Source: Apricaphanius iberus
Lineage: Eukaryota; Chordata; Actinopteri; Cyprinodontiformes; Aphaniidae
Reading direction: 5' to 3'
Assembly (NCBI GenBank): GCA_028564705.1
Contig: JAPXFQ010002841.1
Span: forward strand, 143,501 to 207,500
Length of the DNA: 64,000 nucleotides
Shown: positions 51,946-62,425 of the stretch, in pieces
How the letters are laid out: each line of letters begins with the position of its first letter
How positions within the stretch are numbered: the first letter of the stretch is position 1
Notes under the pieces: model-generated
Seen by the model: only the letters and a program-made list of their open reading frames with translations
Told to the model about the DNA's origin: nothing
Databases searched by the model: none
Made by a program: the position numbers and the translations under genes

Positions 51946-53668
51946 CGGTTCCGAGTTCCCTCCGAGGGCGTCCAGACGGATGCGCCTCGGTTCCGAGTTC
52001 CCTCCGAGGGCGTCCAGACGGATGCGCCTCGGTTCCGAGTTCCCTCCGAGGGTGTTCTGGAGAACACGCCTCGGGTTCCTGATTCCTCCGAGGGTGTTCT
52101 GGAGAGCCACGCCTCGGGTTCCTGATTCCTCCGAGGGTGTTCTGGAGAACACGCCTCGGGTTCCTGATTCCTCCGAGGGTGTTCTGGAGAGCACGCCTCG
52201 GGTTCCTGATTCCTCCGAGGGTGTTCTGGAGAGCACGCCTCGGGTTCCTGATTCCTCCGAGGGTGTTCTGGAGAACACGCCTCGGGTTCCTGATTCCTCC
52301 GAGGGTGTTCTGGAGAACACGCCTCGGGTTCCTGATTCCTCCGAGGGTGTTCTGGAGAACACGCCTCGGGTTCCTGATTCCTCCGAGGGTGTTCAGGCGA
52401 ACACGCCTCCGGTTCCTGATTCCACCGAGGGTGTTCAGGCGAACACGCCTCGGGTTCCTGATTCCTCCGAGGGTGTTCAGGAGAACACGCCTCTGGTTCC
52501 TGACTCCTCCGAGGGTGTTCAGGGGAACACGCCTCTGGTTCCTGACTCCTCCGAGGGTGTTCAGGGGAACACGCCTCTGGTTCCCGACTCCGCCGAGGGT
52601 GTTCAGGGGAACACGCCTCTGGTTCCCGATTCCTCCGAGGGTGTTCAGGGAGACACGCCTCTGGTTCCTGACTCTTCCGAGGGTGTTCAGGAGAACACGC
52701 CTCGGGTTCCTGATTCCTCCGAGGGTGTTCAGGAGAGCACGCCTCGGGTTCCTGATTCCTCCGAGGGTGTTCAGGGGAACACGCCTCTGGTTCCTGATTC
52801 CTCCGAGGGTGTTCAGGAGAACACGCCTCCGGTTCCTGACTCTTCCGAGGGTGTTCAGGCGAACACGCCTCCGGTTCCTGATTCCTCCGAGGGTGTTCAG
52901 GCGAACACGCCTCCGGTTCCTGACTCCTCCGAGGGTGTTCAGGCGAACACCCCTCCGGTTCCTGATTCCACCGAGGGTGTTCAGGCGAACACGCCTCCGG
53001 TTCCCGACTCTTCCGAGGGTGTTCAGGCGAACACGCCTCCGGTTTCCGACTCCGCCGAGGGTGTTCAGGAGAACACGCCTCCGGTTCCTGCCTCTCCCGA
53101 GGGTGTTCAGGGGAACACGCCTCCGGTTCCTGCCTCTTCCGAGGGTGTTCAGGGGAACACGCCTCCGGTTCCCGACTCTTCCGAGGGTGTTCAGGCGAAC
53201 ACGCCTCCGGTTTCCGACTCCGCCGAGGGTGTTCAGGAGAACACGCCTCCGGTTCCTGCCTCGTCCGAGGGTGTTCAGGAGAACACGCCTCCGGTTCCCG
53301 ACTCCGCCGAGGGTGTTCAGGAGAACACGCCTCCGGTTCCTGCCTCTTCCGAGGGTGTTCAGGAGAACACGCCTCCGGTTCCTGCCTCTTCCGAGGGTGT
53401 TCAGGAGAACACGCCTCCGGTTCCTGCCTCTTCCGAGGGTGTTCAGGAGAACACGCCTCCGGTTCCTGCCTCTGCAGAGGGTGTTCAGGAGAACACGCCT
53501 CCGGTTCCTGACTCTGCAGAGGGTGTTCAGGAGAACACGCCTCCGGTTCCTGCCTCGTCCGAGGGTGTTCAGGCGAACACGCCTCCGGTTCCTGCCTCGG
53601 CCGAGGGTGTTCAGGGAACACGCCTCCGGTTCCTGACTCGGCCGAGGGTGTTCAGGCGAACACGCCTC
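51946..53668 (+). repeat. 42-bp tandem array, about 41 units
   Basis: The unit is CCTCGGGTTCCTGATTCCTC then CGAGGGTGTTCTGGAGAACACG, with variants. The first units (to about 52060) differ (GTCCAGACGGATGCG), the middle ones carry TTCTGGAGAACACG, and later ones TTCAGGAGAACACG or TTCAGGCGAACACG. The unit length is a multiple of three and has no stop in most frames, so long frames arise on both strands. In the LTR-start frame it encodes an acidic 14-residue unit. Confidence 0.95.
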
Positions 53669-54208
53669 CAAGGCTCAAGGTTCCACGCCGCCGGCCTCCA
53701 AGGCTCAAGGTTCCACGCCGCCGGCCTCCAAGGCTCAAGGTTCCACGCCGCCGGCCTCCAAGGCTCAAGGTTCCACGCCGCCGGCCCCCAAGGCTCAAGG
53801 TTCCACGCCGCCGGCCCCCAAGGCTCAAGGTTCCACGCCGCCGGCCTCCAAGGCTCAAGGTTCCTCGTCGCCGGCCTCCTCGTCTGCAGGTTCCTCGTCG
53901 TCGGCCTCCTCGTCTGACGGTCCCTCGTCGTCGGCCTCCTCGTCTGCTGTTTCCTCGTCGCCGGCCTCCTCGTCTGCTGTTTCCTCGTCGCCGGCCTCCT
54001 CGTCTGCTGTTTCCTCGTCGCCGGCCTCCTCGTCTGCTGTTTCCTCGTCGCCGGCCTCCTCGTCTGCTGTTTCCTCGTCGCCGGCCTCCTCGTCTGTTGG
54101 TTCCTCGTCGCCGGCCTCCTCGTCTGTTGGTTCCTCGTCGCCGGCCTCCTCGTCTGTTGGTTCCTCGTCGCCGGCCTCCTCGTCTGTTGATCCCTCGCCG
54201 CCGGCCGC
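53669..54208 (+). repeat. 30-bp tandem array, about 18 units
   Basis: About seven units of CCAAGGCTCAAGGTTCCACG then CCGCCGGCCT are followed by about eleven units built on CTCGTCTGCTGTTTCCTCGT then CGCCGGCCTC. In the LTR-start frame they encode Pro-Pro-Arg-Leu-x-x-Pro-Arg-Arg-Arg, strongly basic. On the other strand one frame reads a very acidic D-E-E-A-G-D-E-E repeat. Confidence 0.95.
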
Positions 54209-54313
54209 CACGTCATGGGTCTTCTGGGGACTGTGGTTTTGTCCCTCCGTCCTGGACCCCCTCCTCCCGCCCTGGCTTGAGTTTCCTACTTGGTGCGCCA
54301 GGTGGCGCACCTT

Positions 54314-54326
54314 GAGGGGGGGGTAT
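54314..54326 (+). promoter_or_regulatory. polypurine tract before the 3' LTR
   Basis: GAGGGGGGGGTAT directly abuts TGTCATG at 54327, the expected plus-strand priming site. The TGA stop of the internal frame overlaps its first bases. Confidence 0.8.
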
Positions 54327-54656
54327 TGTCATGATCCGTCCCTGTCTGTGTTGTTTATTCCTCCTTGTTTCCTCCCAGTCTGTTTTAGTTACTTAGTCCT
54401 AGTTTGTTTCACCTGTTGTCTTATTAGTCCTCCCTGTGTTTTCTGCCTCTGCTCCCAGGTGTTCCACGTTTCCTAATTACCCTCCCCACAGTATATATAC
54501 CCTTCTGTGTCTGTCTGTCCTCGTCGGGTCGTTGTTGTCGCTACCTCCCCTAGTTCTCTGTGCTTCTCGTCTTTTTTTGGACAATTAATAAACATGGGCC
54601 GTAAGAGCCACAAACGCCGCTCCGCATCTGGGTCCTCCTTGAGCCTAAACATGACA
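54327..54656 (+). repeat. 3' LTR
   Basis: Same length as and, by eye, identical to the 5' LTR. TATA is at 54492-54499 and AATAAA at 54587-54592. Followed by the CCAAC target duplication. Confidence 0.95.
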
Positions 54657-54899
54657 CCAACCAGGTAAAGAGGCCAAATGGGACCCTGAACTAGATGCAA
54701 CAATTCAAAGTAAAAACACTCTAAAATGTAAATTGCATTCATCTGCACCTCAAGATTCCCCCCCAAAAAGGTAACTGTGAGACTTTAAAAACTCAGGAAG
54801 AATGGTTTTACACAACAATGGTACCCAGGTGTCTAGATTGCACATGCATTGGCGTCCATTCATCCGAGAGACCTGCCAGCTCTGGCTCCCTAAGTAACA

Positions 54900-57800
54900 C
54901 ATTTTTAACTGCTTTTAAATTATTGTTCATCACTAGTTTAAGCTGTTTTTAACACCACTAACTTTTAGTTATGCAACCCAAATAATCTCAAACAGTTCGC
55001 AAAATCCCCACCTCTAGCAAATCATACAGTCACTCCATTTCCAACCACTATTAATGTGGCACTTTTAAATGTTTGCTCTGTGGTGAATAAAACTTTTATA
55101 GTAAATTATTTGATTTTAGACCATAATCTTCAGTGTTTATTATTAACAGAAACATGGCTGAATGAATAGTGAATAGTAAAAGGGGAGGGAAGGACTGCTT
55201 TTATATGTTCATCAACCTTTTCTGCCAAACCTGTTTTATTCAGTAATTCTACCTCTTTTGAATATACTGCATCTGTTTTTAGCACTCCTCAGATTTTATG
55301 TGTGACAGTTTATAGGCCTCCAAAAGAGAGTGCACTTTTTGTTCAAAAATTTTCAGCGTTTTTATCAATTTTGCACAACTCTTATGAAATGATAATTTTA
55401 GCTGGGGATTTTAATCTACATATAAATAACCTTGTAGATCCCCTATCAAGAGATTTATTTTATATTTTGAATTTATGTGGATTTTAGTGAACATGTCATG
55501 CAGCCGACTCACAACAGAGGACACACAATGAACTTGGTCAACACATACGGTCGGTCCACCACTGTGTCCTCTGTTGTTGACTTGGCTGTCTCTGACCATT
55601 ACTGTGTGTTTTTTTTAAATCACTAGTTCCATTCAACTAGAAACCTCTGTGGGAACCGTCAGAAAACATAATCAAACCCCTGAAATGGCTGCAAGTTTTC
55701 TTGAAGTTTTTAAAAAGTTTCCTCCCATACCTCTACCTGCCCCCTGTGATTTTATTGTAAATTATTTTAACAGTAGGCTTCAATACGCTCTTGAACTGAT
55801 GGCTCCACTTAGAGTTGTAAACACACGTTCAAAACATACAAGACCATGGAGAAACAAAGACCTCAAAAATTAAAGAAGAATTACAGGGTGGTAGAGAGAA
55901 AATGGGTGAAAAACAAAATAACAATAAATCATCAAATACACATAGAATGTCTCACATCATACAATACCGCTGTAAGAGATTTGAATGAATACTTTTCTAG
56001 AATCATCTCAGAACATAAAAATAATCCCAAAATTCAGTTTTCGACTATAGCCAGCATTCTAAATCACACCTCAAATGTATTTCAGAAAACCCTGTAAAAC
56101 ACTCTATGAGGAGTGTGCAGTCCACTTCACAGGGAAGGTAGGCACTATCAGCTATAATATTTTATCTTTTCAAACTAAAATGGTTTTAGACAATCTAAGT
56201 GTGTGTCTTTACCAGAGAAACACTGGACAGTTTTGTCCTGGTATAAGCTGGGACCCTAGATGAAGTTGTCTCCTCAGTGAGACCCACCATAAGGGTTTTG
56301 GACCGGATTCCAACCCTAAACTTTAAGCAATTTCAGTCAGGTTTCAGGGTGAACCACATCACTGAGACGACCCTCCTGAAGATTTTTTTTTTTTTTTTAA
56401 CGTGTCCTGTCCAGCAGTATGCTACTCAGAATTGGTGTCTGAGTACCAAGTACAAGCCCAACAGTTTTACTTTCCCAAGCAGAGTATTACAGCTTCGCTG
56501 TAGTACGCCACTTGATGTATATGTATGAAAAATCTTTATTAGTGATTACTGTGGGTTCAATTTCCTGACGTCATGGACATTAAACTGAGACAAGAAGGAA
56601 GAAAGGAAGAAGGTGAAGAAAAGAAACCGGACCAGCAGAGGTGCGAACCGACGACACAAGACAGGGAGGCAAACAAAGAACACAAGAAAACATCCCAGTC
56701 CTCCACCTCTGCCGGACGGCAGAGAAACAGTAATACAAAACAAAAACGACAAACTGTACAGAACCAAACCAATAGTTCGGATCTAGTAGAATAAACTAAG
56801 AATTACACATTCACTACACACAAGCATTGATTAATGAACATAATACAACTGTTTCTGGTAAGCTCCTGTGAACAACTAACTAATGATGATAACCTCAGCT
56901 TAAGATTTTAAATGATTTTAGATTAAACTTCAATGCTCAGAAGGTGACAGTGTTGGTTCTACTGGATCTAAGTGCTGCCTTTGATACAGTAGACCACACT
57001 ATTCTTTTAACTCATTGAAAATGGATTGGCCTCTTTGATGCTGTTCATAAATGGTTTACAACATATCACACAGACAGGACTTTTATGGTAAGTTTAGATA
57101 ACTGCTCGCCTAAGGTCTACAAGATCACCTGTGGTGTGCCCCAGGATTTGATTTTATGCCCAGAGTTTTTTAAAATGTATATGCTGCCTCTTGGCAGTGT
57201 CATCAGAAGACATGGAATTAATTTCCACAGTAATGCTGACAATAACGAGTTGTATATCTCAATTCCACAGTTACACTGACGACACACAGTTGTATATCTC
57301 CATGTCTCCTGATGACAAATGGCCAACAGATGCACTTTTTAACTGTTTTTAGACATCAAATCCTGGATGGCAGAAAACTTTTTCCAGCTCAATCAGGACA
57401 GAACTAAAGTTATAGTCATTGGCCCCAAGGTTGAGAGGGAGAAGCTTTTACCAGATCTACAATCACTGTCTTTTAATTTGTCTTTAAAGTGAAGAACATG
57501 GGCATGATTTTTGACTCATTTCTGACTTTTTATCCCACACATTAAAAATATTACTGAAATAGGTTTTTATCACCTAAATAATATTGCCAGATTCTCTCTC
57601 GGGCCAATACAGAAACACTAATGGATGCTTTTATTACCAGTAGAATAGATTACTGTAATACCCTACTTTCTGGTCTCCCCAAAAATACTATCTCAGGTTT
57701 ACAGCTCCTACAAAACTCAGCAGCAGGTGTCTTTATAAAGACCAGGAGGCGGGAATATATTACACAGATCTTTAAATCATTATATTGGCTCCCTGTAAGT

Positions 57801-58085
57801 TTCAGGATAGATTTGAAGGTTCTTTTAATGTTTTTTTAAGTGTCCTAAAGGTCTTGGGCCTTCGTATTATTCAGAACTTCTTGTATCATATGCATTCCGC
57901 AGGCTCCGTGCTCCTCTGGCAATTGTCTCCTTATCATCCCTAATGTCAGGACACCCTCACAGTGAGGCATCTTTCAAGCATTATGGACCTCACCTCTCGA
58001 ACAGGGTTGTGGTCAGTTGTGGCTACCTGGGTGCTGTCCAGGTATCGTTTGTATGTGGGGTCATTTTAATCTGTAGAGCACTTTG
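54900..58085 (+). pseudogene. decayed L2-like LINE, plus strand
   Basis: Pieces occur in order. The endonuclease has INVALLNVCSVVNKTFIVNY and LLLTETWLNE (55050-55165), then VYRPPK and IILAGDFNLHI (55300-55430). The linker has FQSGFRVNHITETTLLKI (56325-56385). The reverse transcriptase has VLVLLDLSAAFDTVDHTIL (56950-57010), YTDDTQLYIS (57268-57300) and KSWMAENFFQLNQDRTKVIV (57360-57420). The C-terminal ITSRIDYCNTLLSGLPK and YWLPVSFRI lie at 57625-57810. Stops and frameshifts are frequent, and a foreign repeat splits it at about 56385-56905. The order and the DLSAAFDTVDH motif are typical of fish L2-clade LINEs. Confidence 0.88.
56385..56905. repeat. unclassified repeat inserted within the L2 LINE
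   Basis: The LINE reading is interrupted after TETTLLKI and resumes near LNFNAQKVTV. The intervening 520 bp starts with a T run and contains GTATGCTACTCAGAATTGGT and an A/G-rich block. Target duplications were not identified. Confidence 0.55.
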
Positions 58086-58089
58086 AGAT

Positions 58090-58400
58090 GCTATGTTGTG
58101 TGGGTTCGTATGGAGTTTGCATGTTCTCACCGTGCATGCATGGGTTTCCTCAGGGTACTCCGGCTTCCTCCCACAGTCCAAAAACATGACTATCAGGTTA
58201 ATTGATCACTCTAAATTGTCCTTAGGTGTGGGTGTGTGCGTGCATGGTTGTTTGTCCTGTCTGTTTCTATGTGGCCCTGTGATGGACTGGAGACCTGTCC
58301 AGGGTGTACCCCGCCTCTCGCCCGTTGACAGCTGGAGATAGGCACCAGCCCCCCCGCGACCCATGGAGGACTAAGCGGTTCAGAAAATAGATGGATGGAT
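58090..58400 (+). mobile_element. tRNA-type fish SINE copy
   Basis: The body signature is GGAGTTTGCATGTTCTCACC, CGGCTTCCTCCCACAGTCCA, GATGGACTGGAGACCTGTCC and CGCCCGTTGACAGCTGGAGA, with tail GGACTAAGCGGTTCAGAAAA and (TGGA)n. It is inserted at the 3' end of the L2 remnant, with its tRNA head truncated. No clear duplication was seen. Confidence 0.8.
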
Positions 58401-61400
58401 CAAACTCAATAGATTTGTGTAAATGTGTCATGGGATTTCAGCACCCTGGACAGTTCCAAGTCCTACACTCTCCAGTTTGTTACCGGGAACCATGCCCTGC
58501 AGGGTAAGCTGCCCCACCTTTCTCTGTGTGTGCTTCACACAGGTGTTCTGGTTCATGCTGATGACAATGATCTGGCTCGACTATATGAGCCTCCAGTTGT
58601 CAGATGTTCAGGGGCACAGATCTGTGCTGCTATCCCCACTGCTTCCGTGATCTTAGAGAGGAGATCACTAGTTAGATCCCTGGTGTGGTGTCCTGGCTTC
58701 CTCGTTTAGTTCATGTCTAAAGCAGGTTCTAGAGTTGATTAAGTCATTGTTTGATGTTTGCTATAGAGCAAAGCTTCTGAATTTGAATTACCTTGTTGTA
58801 TTACCTTGCCTTCTGGAATTGTTTATTCAGTTTAGTATGTTACTTTATTCATCCTTGATTTTTTTGTTTGTTTGGTTATCCTTTTCTCTATGTACAATAT
58901 TATGCATTTACCTCTTGCAGAACTCTTTTTTAATTACACTTATTAAATACTGTCAAATATTGACTCCTAGGACAAGTCAGCACCTATACTATTTGAGTCA
59001 CATTTATTCTCCTCACTGAAGCACCTTTTTACTACATCTTTATGGGAGTTGGTAAAATGCTGGTTTTAAATTCACTACCCACAAGTAAAAAATATGGAAA
59101 AAAGTACATCTCACAGGATTTAAGGTTGAGTGGATGGCTGGAATTTACCATCAGATATAACCCTGTTCACTCCGCCTGCTTTATTTAAGTATTAAAATGT
59201 AAGTGGATGGAGTTTTCTATCCATTTTATGCATTTGTGTAATGTTTATTTTTGTCTATTCTCAGGAACTTTGCGGCTTCTGATCCAAAGTCAACAAATGG
59301 AGCAATACCACTGTCAATGTAGTGTATAGTATAGCTAATGTTAAATTGCAAAAAGGGTTAATATTGGATACGATTGAATTTGTCATTACTTTTCATTTGG
59401 GTTTTTCTATTAAGGGGAAAACTGCACCCTCTCTTGGTAGTCAGTTGTGAGAAATGCAGTGGGCTTGTAGGCCAAGTTTACCATTCTGTGAGAGACGGCT
59501 CAGGGTGAGTTCACAAACATTACTCTGTGGTAAAATATTTATAGTATTCTTCATTATCTACTCAGATTAAAAAAACACTCTACTTCATTCCGTCTCCTGT
59601 TATTCATGTTATTAAATCGACACAGAGAAAATACATGTAGAAGGAACAAAGAGAACAGGGTTAAATCTGAATTGGACCATGATGGATTGGTATACAACCA
59701 AGTTCAGTACAGTTAGACAATCAGCAAAGCGGAAGCAAGAGACAGTGACTGTAATTACTGCACAGACCATCTCTGTCTAATTTGTCTTTTTCACAGATAA
59801 TACATTGTGAAGATTTTCATCACCATGTTCACTAAGTTCTTCTGAATTCAAGAGCTAAGGCCATATTGTTTTCCAACCACATTAACTTAATAAATGTGTT
59901 GAAAGCATTGCCTGTAAATGGATTTTACGATTGAAATGAAAACGAGAAAATACTTTTAACAAAATGCTGTATATACCACTGTCTTACAGGCCCTGTATTG
60001 AAAAGATTAGGTGAAATGTATACCACAGTTATCAGTGGTCATATTATTGTACATCCATGCAGTATTCACATGCATATTTATGATAGAACTGACAGACACA
60101 ATTGAAAAATATTTTATAAAATCAGTCAATAGTATAATCCATTATCAAAGAGAGTCAAATATTCTTGGAGGATGCTTCACAAAATGAGAGGTGGAGGAAG
60201 ACACGGAAAAAAGATGGAAAAAAGAAGCTGACTTCAGCATTCCCTCTCTCTGTCCTGCTGCTCTCATCATCCTCCCTTCTTTCCCCAGTGTCTTCTTCTC
60301 TCTAATTAAAGAAAGAAGGGTTATAAATTAATGCTAAGAAAGGGGAAGGGTTTGAGTTTATTGACTGGTTGAGAAAGAGGATGCTGAATATGCTTGGATT
60401 TAAAACCAGATAAAACATCCACACAATGATAAGACTGTTGAGAAAAATGCGGGGATGTGATCCGACAGTCAAGCCAGTGGGAGGATAAAGTGATAGGGCT
60501 GCCAAGATAACCACCACTATAGGTCAATATTTTTATGGACAACTTTATTTGAATCTTGAATGCACTGTATTGTGTTTATAAGTTATTTTTGACATGCGTC
60601 TCTATTTACCTATCCATCTCTTCATTTTAGTTTTCCGCCAAAAAAAAAAAACATTGTTCAAGGCTCCCATTCTGAACACCTTCTCTGTGCCAGTCTCATG
60701 GGGAGAGTTATCACTGTGGCAAGATGCATTATGGGAGAATGAGTTCCTAATAGCGTGGAGAAACCCATTCAGTCATAAAACAGTATCTGTCACTCCTGTC
60801 AGACAAAATTACGTCGGTAAAATGGATTCTGTTCTCCCGCTCAAACTCTTGCTCTGAGTCTTCGGTTGTGGACCTGTGCACGAGAACTGTTTGTGTGTTG
60901 CGTCCGCCTGCGTGCATCAGGGTGCAAGTGCGTGTCAGCGTCTGTGAGTGCAAAACGAGGGCAGAGAGAAAGAGGAAGTGTGAGAGGAGACTAATCACTG
61001 ATTTATATTGTTTTCCCCTTTCAAGTGCAGTTCTTTTATTGAGATTCAAAGAACAGTGTCGCCTGCAAATAAAATAAAATAAAATCCTTCCTGTGATTAT
61101 GCGTTGACCTGGAAGTGTGGGTGTACACACAGTGGTTTTGTGTGTCTGCTCTACATATTGTGATTCTTCAAGCACAAATCCCTTGTTGTCTGTAATAATT
61201 ATTTTTTGAACTGGATGCAAACTCTGTGGCAGTTTCAGAAGCAATTTGCACACTCCCTCCGCTATGCTGTAACAAAAGTTGTTTTTAAAAGGTAAGTACA
61301 GTTTTCTCATCCAATTAGTAAAGTTACCCTGAAAACACAAACTTTTATTGTAGGTGTGGTTATTATATATAATAAGTCAAAGATATAAGCAAAGTGCACA

Positions 61401-61424
61401 GTATTCTGTATGTTTGCAAATGTC

Positions 61425-61426
<2 letters not shown>
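58401..61426. other. intron, no feature recognised
   Basis: No feature with definable borders. A GC-neutral patch near 60800-61000 and short frames on both strands have no known similarity. Confidence 0.4.
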
Positions 61427-61510
<84 letters not shown>

Positions 61511-61521
61511 TAGATAGATAG
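61427..61521. repeat. (TA)n(GATA)n microsatellite
   Basis: About 40 TA units followed by three to four GATA units. Confidence 0.95.
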
Positions 61522-61734
61522 TTTGTTTATTTACTTGCAGAACATTAATTTTGTTAAGTGTTGTGATTGGGTTTGAAATACAACCATAGTGTAACCATGT
61601 TATCATTAAGATAATCTATTCCAAAAATTAAATCTTAAGGCAAACCATCACAGCTGCATATTACATAAACAAATAAGTGAGTTTCTAAAACATTCGATAT
61701 CTTTTCATTAGGATGATTTGGGATAATCCAAGGC

Positions 61735-62165
61735 CCTTTATACACATAATCCTCCCAATCTGTGATACATGCAATACTGCAAAAAAATATCATACTTAGA
61801 CTCCTGAATGTTCTCCACTTTCACAATGGTGGTAGTATATGATGTGGTTATGTTTTTTAGACACAACTGAGCATGGTTTAAATGACACAGCCTATACCCA
61901 AGTATTGCTGTTGACCATGTCCATCCCTTTTTGACCTTACTGTGCTCATCTTCCGATGGGTAATTATAGCAGGATAATGCACAATGTAACAAAGCTCAAA
62001 CCGTCTCATATTTCTTAATTAAACATGATAATGACTAAGCTATACTCCAGTGATCTCCCCAGTCACCAGATCTCAGTCTACTATCACCGTTGGGATGTGG
62101 TGGACCAGGAGAGTTCACAAATATGCATTAATTACATGATGCTGTCAGCATGGTCAGATTTCTCT
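61735..62165 (+). repeat. Tc1-like remnant, 3' part
   Basis: Reading forward it has the 3' portion found also (minus strand) at 21.5-22.3 kb: the AGATCTCAGTCTACTATCACC block, TTGGGATGTGGTGGACCAGG, and the GTGCTCATCTTCCGATGGGTA/ATGTCCATCCCTTTTTGACC block. Highly decayed; no transposase frame. Confidence 0.6.
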
Positions 62166-62274
62166 GAGGAATGACTGACACGTTTTTGACTCAACTCCTT
62201 GAGTCAAAAACTCCCCCAGAGTTGTTATGTAAGTGTAACTTTACGTACTTTTTCACGAAAATGTCAGCTAATGA

Positions 62275-62425
62275 CATGCATGGCTGTGTTTGTGATGTCG
62301 CTATGCTGTTCCACCAGAGATTGGAGATTTTTGCATGCGCGATTAAATTGCTGTTTTTATCCTTCAACCTTAGTGGGGCTCCTGCGCGAGGGCAGCTGCT
62401 CGTGAGCTCTCTGAGCATAGAGAGA
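62275..62425. repeat. copy 2 of the unclassified repeat shared with 32300-32412
   Basis: TCCTGCGCGAGGGCAGCTGC and TCGTGAGCTCTCTGAGCATA parallel the 32.3-kb copy. Confidence 0.5.

Larger units (their letters stand above)
50887..54315 (+). pseudogene. repeat-rich ORF of the LTR element, broken by two single-base indels
   Basis: From ATG 50887 in the 5' LTR, the frame reads MGRKSHKRRSASGSSLSLN and continues through a Ser/Pro/Arg-rich region, with an acidic patch (DDSEEEDDGFPDFFSDSLDD) and a non-repetitive segment containing DFEVLFGEFRNDSGMLESIF. At about 52107 one extra C (GAGAGCCACG versus GAGAGCACG in the repeats) shifts the frame, ending it at 52125. At about 53615 one missing G shifts it back, after which it stays open to TGA 54313-54315 beside the polypurine tract. 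Units are acidic 14-mers such as VPDSSEGVQENTPP, then basic 10-mers such as RLKVPRRRPP. LDPADFYSD near the start resembles the gag start of fish Gypsy elements; no enzymatic domain is present. Whether any protein is made is unknown. Confidence 0.6.
50620..54656 (+). mobile_element. young non-autonomous LTR retrotransposon with tandem-repeat ORF
   Basis: Two 330-bp LTRs (50620-50949, 54327-54656) begin TGTCATG and end CATGACA, and I find no difference between them by eye. A 5-bp duplication CCAAC flanks the element (50615-50619, 54657-54661). A polypurine tract (GAGGGGGGGG, 54314-54323) precedes the 3' LTR. The 3377-bp interior has no protease, reverse transcriptase, RNase H or integrase motif; it is one long repetitive frame. 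The LTR ends resemble those of fish Gypsy-type elements, so mobilisation by such a relative is inferred. It lies antisense to grin2a. Near-identical LTRs imply very recent insertion. Confidence 0.93.

Noticed and set aside
51797..53671. 624-codon minus-strand frame, and a 562-codon one, over the 42-bp array
   Set aside because: The frames exist because the unit has no stop and a length divisible by three. They have no start context, no domain, and run opposite to the LTR element.
51946..54208. CRISPR-like array
   Set aside because: Units are contiguous without unique spacers and lie inside an LTR element of a vertebrate genome.
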